Positions 1 through 10,650 of a stretch of DNA of 12,403 nucleotides are shown here, one piece after another. The translations under genes were made by a program, and so were the position numbers. The notes below the pieces were generated by a model. That model worked only from the letters and a program-made list of their open reading frames with translations, ran no database searches and had not been told where the DNA came from. The stretch's first letter is position 1. The number at the start of each line of letters is the position of its first letter. Origin of the DNA: Planctomycetota bacterium (GTDB taxonomy: Bacteria; Planctomycetota; GCA-002687715; DRQF01); contig WFTN01000423.1 of the NCBI GenBank assembly GCA_015485455.1, forward strand, positions 1-12,403. The letters run 5' to 3'.

Positions 1-429
<429 letters not shown>

Positions 430-444
430 CTATGAGATTTGTAA

Positions 445-741
445 TTACTTGCCGACGACAGCGAGAATGTCGTCTTCGCCCATGATCAAGAGAGCTTGAC
501 CGTCGACTTTGATTTCGGTGCCGGCGTAGGAGCTGAAGATGACCCGATCTTTCGTTTTCACCTGGAGGGGAGAACGGTCGCCATTCTTGTTGAGGCGGCC
601 TTCACCGATTGCCATGATGATGCCTTCTTGTGGTTTCTCTTTTGCTGAGTCTGGCAAAATGATGCCACCAGCGGTTTTGGATTCTGCCTCGACGCGCTTC
701 ACAATGACTCGGTCGTTTAGTGGTTGCAGTTTAGTAGCCAT
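445..741 (-). CDS. groES: Co-chaperonin GroES (Cpn10)
   Basis: This is the seven-fold lid of the GroEL chamber. The 98-residue product has the family length. It starts with [12 protein letters not shown] (5-16), has the mobile loop at about 19-40 with the hydrophobic tripeptide Ile27-Ile28-Leu29 that docks on GroEL, and ends with [17 protein letters not shown] (65-81) and [13 protein letters not shown] (84-96), all typical. A longer frame opens with a TTG at 837, but its extra 32 residues match nothing in GroES. The ATG at 741 has an AGGAG Shine-Dalgarno about 10 bases upstream, so 741 was chosen. The gene lies 33 bp before groEL and 92 bp after the response regulator. No CIRCE repeat is visible, so HrcA control is not supported here. 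Confidence 0.97.
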   Translation of the reverse strand: MATKLQPLNDRVIVKRVEAESKTAGGIILPDSAKEKPQEGIIMAIGEGRLNKNGDRSPLQVKTKDRVIFSSYAGTEIKVDGQALLIMGEDDILAVVGK

Positions 742-833
742 TCGCTTCAATCTCCTATTTGCCGGTTTTCCGGCTCTGTCCATCTGTCGTTCAATCGTCC
801 GGCTCGTCGAAACCGGAATGTTCTTATTTGGTT
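742..833 (-). promoter_or_regulatory. groES leader with overlapping inverted repeats
   Basis: This 92-bp spacer separates the response-regulator stop from groES. It contains GCCGG-AAAA-CCGGC (774-761, read on the minus strand), a 5-bp stem with a 4-base loop that ends just before the AGGAG ribosome site. The CCGG of its downstream arm is also part of AAACCGG (768-762), which can pair over 7 bp with CCGGTTT (816-810). The two pairings exclude each other. A further CCGGC lies at 803-799. No poly-T tract follows the hairpin, so it is not a standard terminator. I saw no convincing -35/-10 pair and no TTAGCACTC/GAGTGCTAA element. A regulatory role is inference. Confidence 0.3.
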
Positions 834-1199
834 TCAAACCCGGAGGCTCGAAACGGATTGCCTTAAATTGGCAAGCTCAATCGGCTTGTCCAAGAGGCAA
901 TCAACTTCCATGCGTTGGGCTTCTGCACGAATTTCTTCGGTCAAATGCCCAGACATCAAAATGGCCGCCATTTCGTGATGAATTTCACGCAATTGGGCCA
1001 AGGTTTGTAATCCCGTACGGCTACCCAAGAACATGTCCAGGATGGTGGCATCCATGTGATGTTCTTTCACGAGTTCCAAGGCCTCCAGGGGGCAGGTCGC
1101 GCGGAAACAGTCCAGCCCATCTCTTTCCAGTGCTTCCTTCAACGTAGCAAGCAGTTGGATGTCGTCATCGACAAGCAAGATAGAGCGAACTGGCCTCAT
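834..1199 (-). CDS. Stand-alone receiver-domain response regulator (CheY-like)
   Basis: This is a single phospho-acceptor domain with no attached output domain, so it must act through a protein partner or in a phosphorelay. Numbered from the start chosen here (121 residues), it shows the acidic triad DDD (11-13), the likely phosphorylated Asp55 in TILDMFLG, the switch Ser83 in LMSGH, and Lys105-Pro106 in LLDKP, so all receiver catalytic residues are present. A GTG at 1226 would add nine residues. The ATG at 1199 has AGGAG seven bases upstream and starts right before RSILLVDDD, so I prefer it. The gene ends 92 bp before groES on the same strand and may share its transcript. No kinase gene is adjacent; the nearest is the hybrid kinase at 3877-5745. 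The target is unknown. Confidence 0.9.
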   Translation of the reverse strand: MRPVRSILLVDDDIQLLATLKEALERDGLDCFRATCPLEALELVKEHHMDATILDMFLGSRTGLQTLAQLREIHHEMAAILMSGHLTEEIRAEAQRMEVDCLLDKPIELANLRQSVSSLRV

Positions 1200-1403
1200 G
1201 ACCGGTCTCCTGGACGAGATAATCACCTTGAATACGCAAGAAGCGGACCAACCTTGGTTCTCGGGCGGGAAGTCCCTAATCTATGGGCAGAGAACGGGTT
1301 TACGCTCTATTCATGTCCCAAGGATGCGTGACAGGATGGCAGCTACTCCGAGGACGCTGAATGGTGGCTGTCAAACTGTCAGCCACGAAGGAGAATTGGA
1401 TCA
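1200..1403. other. Spacer between divergent genes
   Basis: This 204-bp region separates the minus-strand response regulator from the plus-strand gene at 1404, so promoters in both directions are expected here. Next to the regulator start lies the 8-bp palindrome GACCGGTC (1200-1207). For the plus strand, TTGGTT (1254-1259) and TAATCT (1277-1282) sit 17 bp apart; this is a weak sigma-70-like match and the only pair I would name. On the minus strand, TTGACA (1374-1369) matches the -35 consensus but has no good -10 at 16-18 bp. A hairpin sits at 1364-1386 and is described separately. I see no further gene in this stretch. Confidence 0.35.
1364..1386 (+). promoter_or_regulatory. Hairpin abutting the ribosome binding site of the 1404 gene
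   Basis: GTGGCTG (1364-1370) and CAGCCAC (1380-1386) are a perfect 7-bp inverted repeat around a 9-base loop. The hexamer CTGTCA also occurs twice in direct orientation, at 1368-1373 and 1376-1381. The hairpin ends one base before the AAGGAG Shine-Dalgarno (1388-1393), ten bases upstream of the ATG at 1404. It could be an RNA structure that shapes translation, or a protein-binding operator. It has no T-tract, so it is not a terminator. The structure is seen directly; a function is inference. Confidence 0.35.
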
Positions 1404-2591
1404 ATGAAGTGGCTTATTCCCCTGGTTGCCGGCATGTTGGCCGCCTTCTTGGCCTACGCTATCTGGACTGGTTTTATCGAGGACTCCGGGACCAAAGGAA
1501 CGTCTCCAAATACGACTGAAGGTCAGGATGACACCAACGGCAAGGACGGAGATTCGGCCAAAAAGCCCAAAAAGCCCAAGAAGAACACGACCAAGAATAA
1601 TCAGCTTCCTGCTTGGTTGCAGCGGGGCCCCATCACCATGACTGACAATCGCAGCAAGCGCTGGGACGGTTTACCTTTGGTGATCGGAGAGCTGGAGGCT
1701 CTCACCCGTGGGCGGGACAAGTACTCAGTCAACAACATCACGCTGAAGATCAAGCTCAATGAACTTCGTCTCGCCATGGCGGCTATGTCCAAAGAGGAGC
1801 AGGTGCAGCTAGCTGAGTATTTTCGGGCATCAGAGGATCCCACTCTCAAGTACTACTTGATGGCTTCTTTTCGCAATTGGGGTGGAGAGGCTTACGTCGA
1901 TGCCATCGCGGAATATTACGAAGCCGAGCCAGAGATGGTTGGCGAGTCTTTAATGCACTTGATGGGGCGAACCCCCAAAGCTGTCGAGGCCATGGAGAGG
2001 CTCATTGATGACGAAATTGATCCCTTTCGCAAAGCCAAGCTGGTGGCGCGAGCAGCTTACTTGGGGGCACCAGGAACTGAGCCTTTGATGTTGAAATTGT
2101 TCAACAAGAAGAATTCCGTGGGGCGGCGCCAAGCGATCCCAGGGTTGGCAAAGCTGAGTTCTCCTGAAGGGCATCAGAAATTGTTGAATCTCATCGACGG
2201 GAAGTATGAGAAGGCAGTTTATTTGCCTGAAGAATCCGCGGCCATCAGCGAAGAAATGAATGATCTTCGTTGCCACGCTGTCCTGGCATTGCTCCAAAAC
2301 GGGAGCGATCGTGAAATCGAATCACTTCTTGATCGCGCTTTGAGGGAAGATGCAGACCAATCCGTTGCCAGTTACGTCGATCAGTACTTCCCCACAGTCA
2401 AAAGCTCCCTCTGGATTCCCAAAGTAATCGACAACATTGTTGCCAAGGGAAAAGCATCGCCCTCGATGTTGATGTATCTGTCAAGACGGGCAGAATCGAA
2501 GGATATTCCTCAGTTAGAACGTCTTTTGGCCTCGAAGATATCGAAAAAAGACCTGCGTCTCGTTCAAGAGACTCTTGATCGTTTGCGTTAA
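1404..2591 (+). CDS. Membrane-anchored alpha-helical (HEAT-like) repeat protein, function unknown
   Basis: I do not recognise a named family. The 395-residue product begins with a short Lys and a hydrophobic segment (about 4-21, LIPLVAGMLAAFLAYAI) that looks like an uncleaved signal anchor or a signal peptide; there is no lipobox cysteine. A charged, low-complexity linker follows (about 25-66, rich in Gly, Thr, Asn, Asp and Lys, with KKPKKPKK at 53-60). Residues from about 85 to 395 are predicted by eye to be almost all helices in pairs, such as DPTLKYYLMASFRNWGG (145-161) and GRRQAIPGLAKL (240-251), the pattern of HEAT/armadillo scaffolds. The domain would sit outside the cytoplasmic membrane and may bind a partner. 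ATG 1404 has AAGGAG ten bases upstream. The gene converges on the 2609 gene across 17 bp. Confidence 0.8.
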   Translation: MKWLIPLVAGMLAAFLAYAIWTGFIEDSGTKGTSPNTTEGQDDTNGKDGDSAKKPKKPKKNTTKNNQLPAWLQRGPITMTDNRSKRWDGLPLVIGELEALTRGRDKYSVNNITLKIKLNELRLAMAAMSKEEQVQLAEYFRASEDPTLKYYLMASFRNWGGEAYVDAIAEYYEAEPEMVGESLMHLMGRTPKAVEAMERLIDDEIDPFRKAKLVARAAYLGAPGTEPLMLKLFNKKNSVGRRQAIPGLAKLSSPEGHQKLLNLIDGKYEKAVYLPEESAAISEEMNDLRCHAVLALLQNGSDREIESLLDRALREDADQSVASYVDQYFPTVKSSLWIPKVIDNIVAKGKASPSMLMYLSRRAESKDIPQLERLLASKISKKDLRLVQETLDRLR

Positions 2592-2608
2592 AGATCTTTC
2601 TGGGTTGG

Positions 2609-3154
2609 CTACATACGTTCTCGAGTGACCTCAATCTCCCGTTTGAGGTCTTCGTGCCAGTAGTCGGAAGTGGCAGTTTTGAGACCGCGCCGAAAAGTGC
2701 TGAGAGCTTTCTTAAGGTCCCCTGATTCCCGTTGGACCATTCCTAAGACCATAAGAGCACTGGAGTCCAGTGGGTCTGTGCGAATCATCCTTTGGGCCTG
2801 TTTGGCAGCGGCTTCATATTCCCCGCGGAGAAAGAGAACCAAGCTGCGCCGATATTGGCCCCGTCGTCGCTTGGCGACGGTCTTGCCCTTAAGCCAGACT
2901 GTGAGGCGAATGATGTCGACGAAAGTGAAAACGTATAACCCCGCAATGGCCGCCAAGCAGGCATTATAGAGTAAGTTGTATTCGACCTCGGCAGCATTGA
3001 GATAGAGGAGAATGCGGGCGTTTGCGATGGCGCAAGTGAGAATGAAGATCGAAAGCCCACGATTATAACGGTGAACCCAAATGTGACCCCATCCGGGCAC
3101 AATGGACAGGGTAAGAGGAACAAGGACGCGAAATAGTGCTGCAATTCTTCCCAT
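2609..3154 (-). CDS. Small membrane protein with C-terminal TPR-like repeats
   Basis: This 181-residue protein has no name I can give. Its N-terminal half is hydrophobic, with likely membrane segments at about 5-22, 33-52 and 63-87. The turn after the first segment, IVPGWGHIWVHRYNRG (18-33), recalls the PGxGH/Q-(x)n-RG motif of small TM2-like membrane proteins. A basic stretch (KTVAKRRRGQYRR, 91-103) should lie on the cytoplasmic side. Two TPR-like helical pairs follow at about 104-130 and 134-163, containing GEYEAAAKQAQRMIRTDP and GDLKKALSTFRRGL. This suggests a membrane-tethered protein-binding module. The ATG at 3154 has no good Shine-Dalgarno; the nearest purine run, GGTGG, is about 15 bases away. 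The gene diverges from thiE across only 36 bp and converges with the 1404 gene. Confidence 0.8.
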   Translation of the reverse strand: MGRIAALFRVLVPLTLSIVPGWGHIWVHRYNRGLSIFILTCAIANARILLYLNAAEVEYNLLYNACLAAIAGLYVFTFVDIIRLTVWLKGKTVAKRRRGQYRRSLVLFLRGEYEAAAKQAQRMIRTDPLDSSALMVLGMVQRESGDLKKALSTFRRGLKTATSDYWHEDLKREIEVTRERM

Positions 3155-3190
3155 GAAAGAACTTTACCACCAGAACTTCAGGAGGCAAAG

Positions 3191-3862
3191 ATGAAACAAA
3201 GTCCGCTCAATTCTCTTATGGATCAAGCATTTGCGAATACAAGCAGCCTCTATCTCATTGCCTCTCAAGGAAATCGTTCTCTAAGCGCGTATTTGGCCCA
3301 TGTGGAGGCGGCGATTCTTGGGGGCGTCGATCTGGTGCAAATGCGTGAGAAAGAGAGAGTACCCCAAGATCTTCTTGTTCTGGGTGAGGAACTTGTGGCT
3401 CTCTGCCATAGCTACCATGTACCCCTGATTGTCAATGACCTTGTTCAAGTGGCTGCGGCGATCCAGGCTGACGGAGTTCATCTAGGGCAAGATGATATGA
3501 GTCCCAAGGAAGCAGCACAATTCATGGGGCCAACGAGAAAGGTTGGCTGGTCAACTCATTCCCTTGACCAAGTTGGCTTGGCAATAAGAAACGAAGCTGT
3601 CGCCATGGTGGGTTTTGGTCCCATCTTTGCCACCCAGACGAAGGACGCTGGTCCCGCCCTGGGGCCAAGACTATTGCAAAAAGCTCTCGACTTGGGTGAT
3701 AGCCTTCCCCTCTGGGCTATTGGTGGCATTTCTTTGGACAACCTTCCTCAAGTGTTGGGCTCCGGGTGCCATCGGATTGCTGTTTCCTCTCTCATCATGG
3801 AAGCCAAAAATCCCCAAGAGATCGCGCAGCGAGCAAAATCTCTTTTGGCTTCTTCTTCATGA
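3191..3862 (+). CDS. thiE: Thiamine phosphate synthase
   Basis: The enzyme joins hydroxymethylpyrimidine diphosphate to the thiazole phosphate carboxylate to give thiamine phosphate in the cytoplasm. The 223-residue product is a TIM barrel of normal length. The visible family motifs are QMREK (50-54, diphosphate contact), IVND (80-83), ADGVHLGQDDM (93-103), the thiazole-side STHS (121-124), GFGPIFATQTK (141-151), AIGGI (176-180) and IAVSSLI (196-202). The Asp83 and Asp102 Mg ligands are in place. ATG 3191 follows AGGAGG (3180-3185) at five bases, a strong start. No other thi gene and no TPP riboswitch is nearby; the 36-bp upstream gap leaves no room for one, so any promoter must overlap the diverging gene. 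It ends 14 bp from the oppositely oriented kinase gene, with no terminator in the gap. Confidence 0.95.
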   Translation: MKQSPLNSLMDQAFANTSSLYLIASQGNRSLSAYLAHVEAAILGGVDLVQMREKERVPQDLLVLGEELVALCHSYHVPLIVNDLVQVAAAIQADGVHLGQDDMSPKEAAQFMGPTRKVGWSTHSLDQVGLAIRNEAVAMVGFGPIFATQTKDAGPALGPRLLQKALDLGDSLPLWAIGGISLDNLPQVLGSGCHRIAVSSLIMEAKNPQEIAQRAKSLLASSS

Positions 3863-3876
3863 TGGCCCTGCCAGGC

Positions 3877-5741
3877 TCACGGTTGACGGTTGAGTTTTGC
3901 TACCGCGATCATGAGGTCTTCCTCGCGGAAGGGTTTTCCCAAGAACCCGCAGATCTTCCGGTCTTCCAAGCGTCCTAAGACTTCGACCTCAGCGAATCCG
4001 CTGGTGATCAGAACAGGCACATCTGGGTTGATTTCTGCCAAATGATCGAGGACCTCCTCTCCATCCATTTGAGGCATCGTCAGGTCAAGAATCACACCAT
4101 GCAAGTTTTCATGCTCTTGGCGAAACAACTCAATCCCCACGACCCCTTCAGCTGCTTCCAATGGTGTGAAACCATTGAACCCTAACATGGCTCCAATGAA
4201 TTCTCGGACTCCAGCTTCATCGTCAATGATGAGGATGATCCTTTGTCCCGGACTTGCGGCGGTTTCTGATTCGTTCTTAGAAATAGGGATGACAGGTGTT
4301 TGCTTTTCGAGGGAAAACACAATCGACATGGTTGTTCCCCCAGGAGTTTGGCTCTTGAGAAGCAATCCGCCTCCCAAGTTTCTGATGATTCCAGCTGTGG
4401 CTGCCAAACCTAAGCCTCTGCCTTTGAACCTTGTGGTAAAAAACGGATCAAGAACACGGGCTATGTTTTCTTCTGAGATACCTTCACCATTGTCTTCCAC
4501 TTCGACAAAGGCCAAAAGGCCGGGCTGGAGGCCGTCGCCCAAATGAATCCCCTGTAATTCGTCTGCGCTGAAGTTACGGCGGCCACAACGAATGGTAATG
4601 AGGCCATTTGTTTCGGGCATCGCTTCGATGGCGTTGTCAACCATGTTCATGAGCGCTTGGCGCAACTGCACCTCATTGGAGGAGAGGGGCAAGGTTGGTG
4701 GCCCTTCTACTTCGTAGCGAATGGTGAAGCGGTTGCGATTCGCTACCTCAATTGTCTCTTTCGTTCCTGTTACACATGCGATCAAATCGATGTTGTCGAG
4801 CCCGGTGTACATGGTGCCAGAGTAGGCCAGCATTTGTGCCGAAAGATCGGCCGCTCCTTTGGCTGAGTTTGCCAATTCCGATGCCAGTTTCTTGAGGTTC
4901 TCATCGTCGGGAAGTTCTCTTGCCAATCGATCAGCACCCCCAAGAATAGGTACCAAGAGATTATTGAAGTCGTGTGCAATGCCAGAGGTGAGAACGCTGA
5001 GGCTTTCGTAGCGATCAGCTCGCCTGGTTTGCTCTTCAAGTTGCTTGTTTGCCTGATCTCTTTGTTTTCTTTCGGTGACATCCATGAACATGCCAACGTG
5101 GCCGGCGTAAATGCCGTTGACGAAGCGGGGATGACTGAGGCAGACGACCCAGATTGGATCTCTGTTTTCGCCAACAAAGCGAAAGACTCGCTCGAAAATC
5201 GTTTGATCGGTGAGAGCCGTCTCCCAGGCAAGTTGGACATCTACTCGATCGTCTGGATGGATGGCTTCGCGAAATCCCTCTTTTCGTGTCCGCCTTGCTC
5301 CAAGCCCTGTCATTTCACCCATGAGCTTGTTGACGTAAACAAGGCGCTTTTCGATGTCAGATTCGAAGATCCCAACGGGTACCACAGCAGCCAAATCGCG
5401 GAATCTGGATTCCCCTGAAGCGATCTTGGAGGTGGCCGAGTCGTCCAAACGGTCAATGTTTCTGGCCAAGTCCTGAGCGTGCTGGCGTAAGAAGTTACGT
5501 TGTCCTTGGAGCTTGAGGATCGATCTTGTGACCAGAAGGTAGGACGCCGCAATGAGGCCCATGGCAATCTCTGTGGTTTGTGTCTGAGAGCTCAAGGAAC
5601 AGGCAGCCAAGCCGAAAGCGATAAGCCCAGCCAAGAGTAATACGCTACGACAGTTACGTTTGTCGTCTTGATCGAGAAGACCGTAGAAGCGGATAGTCTC
5701 CGCCACAACAGCGAGGAGCGAGATTAAGCAAACGATTCGGG

Positions 5742-5745
<4 letters not shown>
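3877..5745 (-). CDS. Hybrid sensor histidine kinase (TM-PAS-HisKA-HATPase-REC)
   Basis: This 622-residue kinase would sit in the cytoplasmic membrane, sense a signal through its PAS domain and pass phosphate from His to its own receiver. In order it shows hydrophobic segments at about 1-22, 33-50 and 58-76; a PAS fold at about 112-226 ending in MDVTERK; a HisKA box GIAHDFNN (255-262) with phosphorylated His258; the N box NMVDNAIEA (367-375); the G1 box EDNGEG (417-422); DPFFTTRFKGRGLGLA (433-448); and a C-terminal receiver at about 502-620 with Asp508/509, phospho-acceptor Asp554, Thr581 and Lys604-Pro605. The layout resembles CckA-type HDFNN kinases. No Hpt module is seen, so a separate phosphotransfer or response protein is expected; the regulator at 834 is one candidate, without proof. 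ATG 5745 has only a weak GAG upstream and lies 13 bp after ligA, so translation may depend on coupling. Confidence 0.93.
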
Positions 5746-8863
<3,118 letters not shown>

Positions 8864-8867
<4 letters not shown>

Positions 8868-10645
8868 TGTCTTACTCTCTTCATTTGCTTCATTCTTCCC
8901 AACAGTTCAGTGGCCATGGTCAACACGACTGGCCCGAAGATGAGAGCCTCGGCGAAGTCATAGGTGTCTGATAGGTGCATGGCAAGACCGGAATAAGTCA
9001 GCACCAAGGGCACTTTGGATCGGCAAAATGGCAAGAACGGAACCAGCCAGAGGAGATACCAAGGGTAGACCGCAGGTGTGGAGATCCAGAGCGCAAAGAA
9101 AAGCCAAACAGAAACCGTAGGGAGAAGCGTTTTCTTGACTGCGAATATGAGGGCGAAGATCAGAAGGAGGGCGGCAACGATCTTCTGAGCTTGTTTTCTC
9201 TTGATATCGTATTCACCGGGCCCAGGCATGAAACTTTCCAAGGTGCGAAATATCGGGGCATTGGCGACCCAGCGGCTGCCATAGTGACGAAATCCCATGC
9301 CTATTTTTTCTCCCACCTTGACCAAGAAAAGACCTAATTCTTGGTCTTGAGGTGCGCAGAGGAGAAAGTCTTCGGACAAGAAAAACTTGCCAACCACTTG
9401 GTCACCATGGCTCAATGCAAGTGTCTGAGGGGAATCGATCCAGTATCGGCCTTCGAAAGCTCCCTTGAGCCTTCCTTGTCCATCGAAACGCAAGGACTTG
9501 CCGTCCAGCTGTTTCCAAGCATCTGAGAAGGCGACAATACGGTATTGGCCGAGCAAGTCGTTCCACTGAATGTTGTCACAAGCTTTGAGGTTGGAGTGAT
9601 GCAGGAGGCTTTGACTCCTCGGGGGCTCCGCTGACTGCTCAAGAATGACCATGGCCCGTCCAGATGCGGTCACAAGGGGTGGGATATCGTTACTTCTGGT
9701 GCCGTCTTTGACCGGGAACCGAAGGGTCTTGCCTTGGTCTATGCCCCCAATGATCTTCCATGTGCCGTCTTGAGGTTGGGCCACGATTTTTCCTGGTAAG
9801 TAACACCAGGCAACTGCGCCAAAGACGATGAAGCCCGCTACAATCATGCCTTTCCAACCAGCTTTGACGAGTAGCGAGAAACCGACGATGAGGGTGACGA
9901 CCTTGCTGAGGGCGGACAAAGCGAAGAACACCCAGGCTGAGGTCTTGTCCCCTTTTTTCAGGGCCAAGATCGAAAAGACCAAGAAAGTCACGGCAACCAG
10001 GTCAACGTGCCCGCCGCCGATACCATCGAGCAAGACCAAGGGATGAAAGGCATAAACCACAATCCATCTGGGGTCTTTGTCGTACAGGGCTAAGAGTTTG
10101 GGCAAGAGCAGGATTAGAAGGGTGTCAAATACCAGTGTGACGAAAATCCAGCCCCCTAAGTCAGGGGAAACCTGGGAGCCGAGGGCAAAAAGGAACTCGG
10201 CGACCGGGGGATAGATGGTGGCAATACGACTATTGTTGACGCCTTGCCTAATTGTCTCGAGGGCAGAATCTTGGCTGAGCTCGTCGAAAAGAGGAGAAGC
10301 CGGTGCCTCGCGGTAAGGGTTCCCGCCTGCAGACACCACATGACCTTCGAAGACGTAGCGATTGATGTCATCAGAAGTGTAGAGATGATTGGCCACCAAG
10401 CCGGTAAACAAATGAGCAAGAATGCCTGCTGCGATGATTCCCTTTAGGTGTTGGGATTTCGCTGGATCAGCGTTGCGCCACCAAAGCCATTGCAGGAGTC
10501 CCATGATGGGAACGGTGAGAAGGTAGGCAGGAAAGGGAAGGCCAAATCGTGTTACCCAAGCCATGACCCCGGCAGCAACCACAAGTAGGGTCGCCGCCAA
10601 GAGGGGCCTCTTCTTTGGCTTCGTTCTTGGCGTCAACGTCGCCAT
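8864..10645 (-). CDS. GT-C-type polytopic glycosyltransferase with a large soluble insertion
   Basis: This 593-residue membrane protein resembles GT87/mannosyltransferase-like GT-C enzymes, which use polyprenyl-phosphate sugars at the outer face of the membrane. Membrane segments are seen at about 15-32, 38-56, 68-86, 165-187, 193-206, 213-229, 236-260, 266-283, 487-503, 510-526, 530-541 and 563-580. The first outer loop has SDDINRYVFEGHVVSAGGNPY (91-111), an acidic-pair-plus-RY motif typical of these enzymes, and YPPVAEF (145-151). YGSRWVANAPIFRTLE (455-470) matches the usual Y-x3-W-x-x-N-x3-F block. Between them, about residues 288-452 is a polar stretch with several beta-like runs and no membrane segment; it is not part of the usual core. 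ATG 10645 has AGGA overlapping the kdsA stop. The acceptor and sugar are unknown; the kdsA neighbour suggests an envelope glycan or lipid. Confidence 0.8.
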
Positions 10646-10650
10646 GGATC

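Noticed and set aside
445-837. Longer GroES frame of 130 residues from a TTG at 837
   Set aside because: The 32 extra residues do not fit GroES, and the ATG at 741 has a good AGGAG ribosome site and gives the standard 98-residue protein.
810-840. Sigma-32-like promoter before groES (TTTGAAA on the minus strand)
   Set aside because: No CCCCAT-like -10 follows at 11-16 bp, and TTTGAAA lies over the end of the response-regulator gene.
539-1147. Plus-strand 202-residue frame across groES and the regulator
   Set aside because: It is antisense to two well-supported genes, and its product has no recognisable domain pattern.
834-1226. Response regulator start at the GTG 1226
   Set aside because: The ATG at 1199 has AGGAG at seven bases and gives a start close to the first receiver strand, as usual for the family.
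1345-1374. Minus-strand promoter using TTGACA at 1374-1369
   Set aside because: The -35 match is perfect, but no hexamer like TATAAT lies 16-18 bp downstream.
2590-2599. AAAGATCTTT palindrome between two convergent genes, as a terminator
   Set aside because: The arms meet with no loop and the region lacks a GC stem and T-tract; it is a simple short palindrome.
3863-3876. Terminator between thiE and the kinase gene
   Set aside because: The 14-bp gap has only a 4-bp CCTG/CAGG match and no T-run.
8975-9337. Plus-strand 120-residue frame opposite the glycosyltransferase
   Set aside because: It is antisense to a continuous membrane-protein frame, very rich in charged residues, and has no clear ribosome site.
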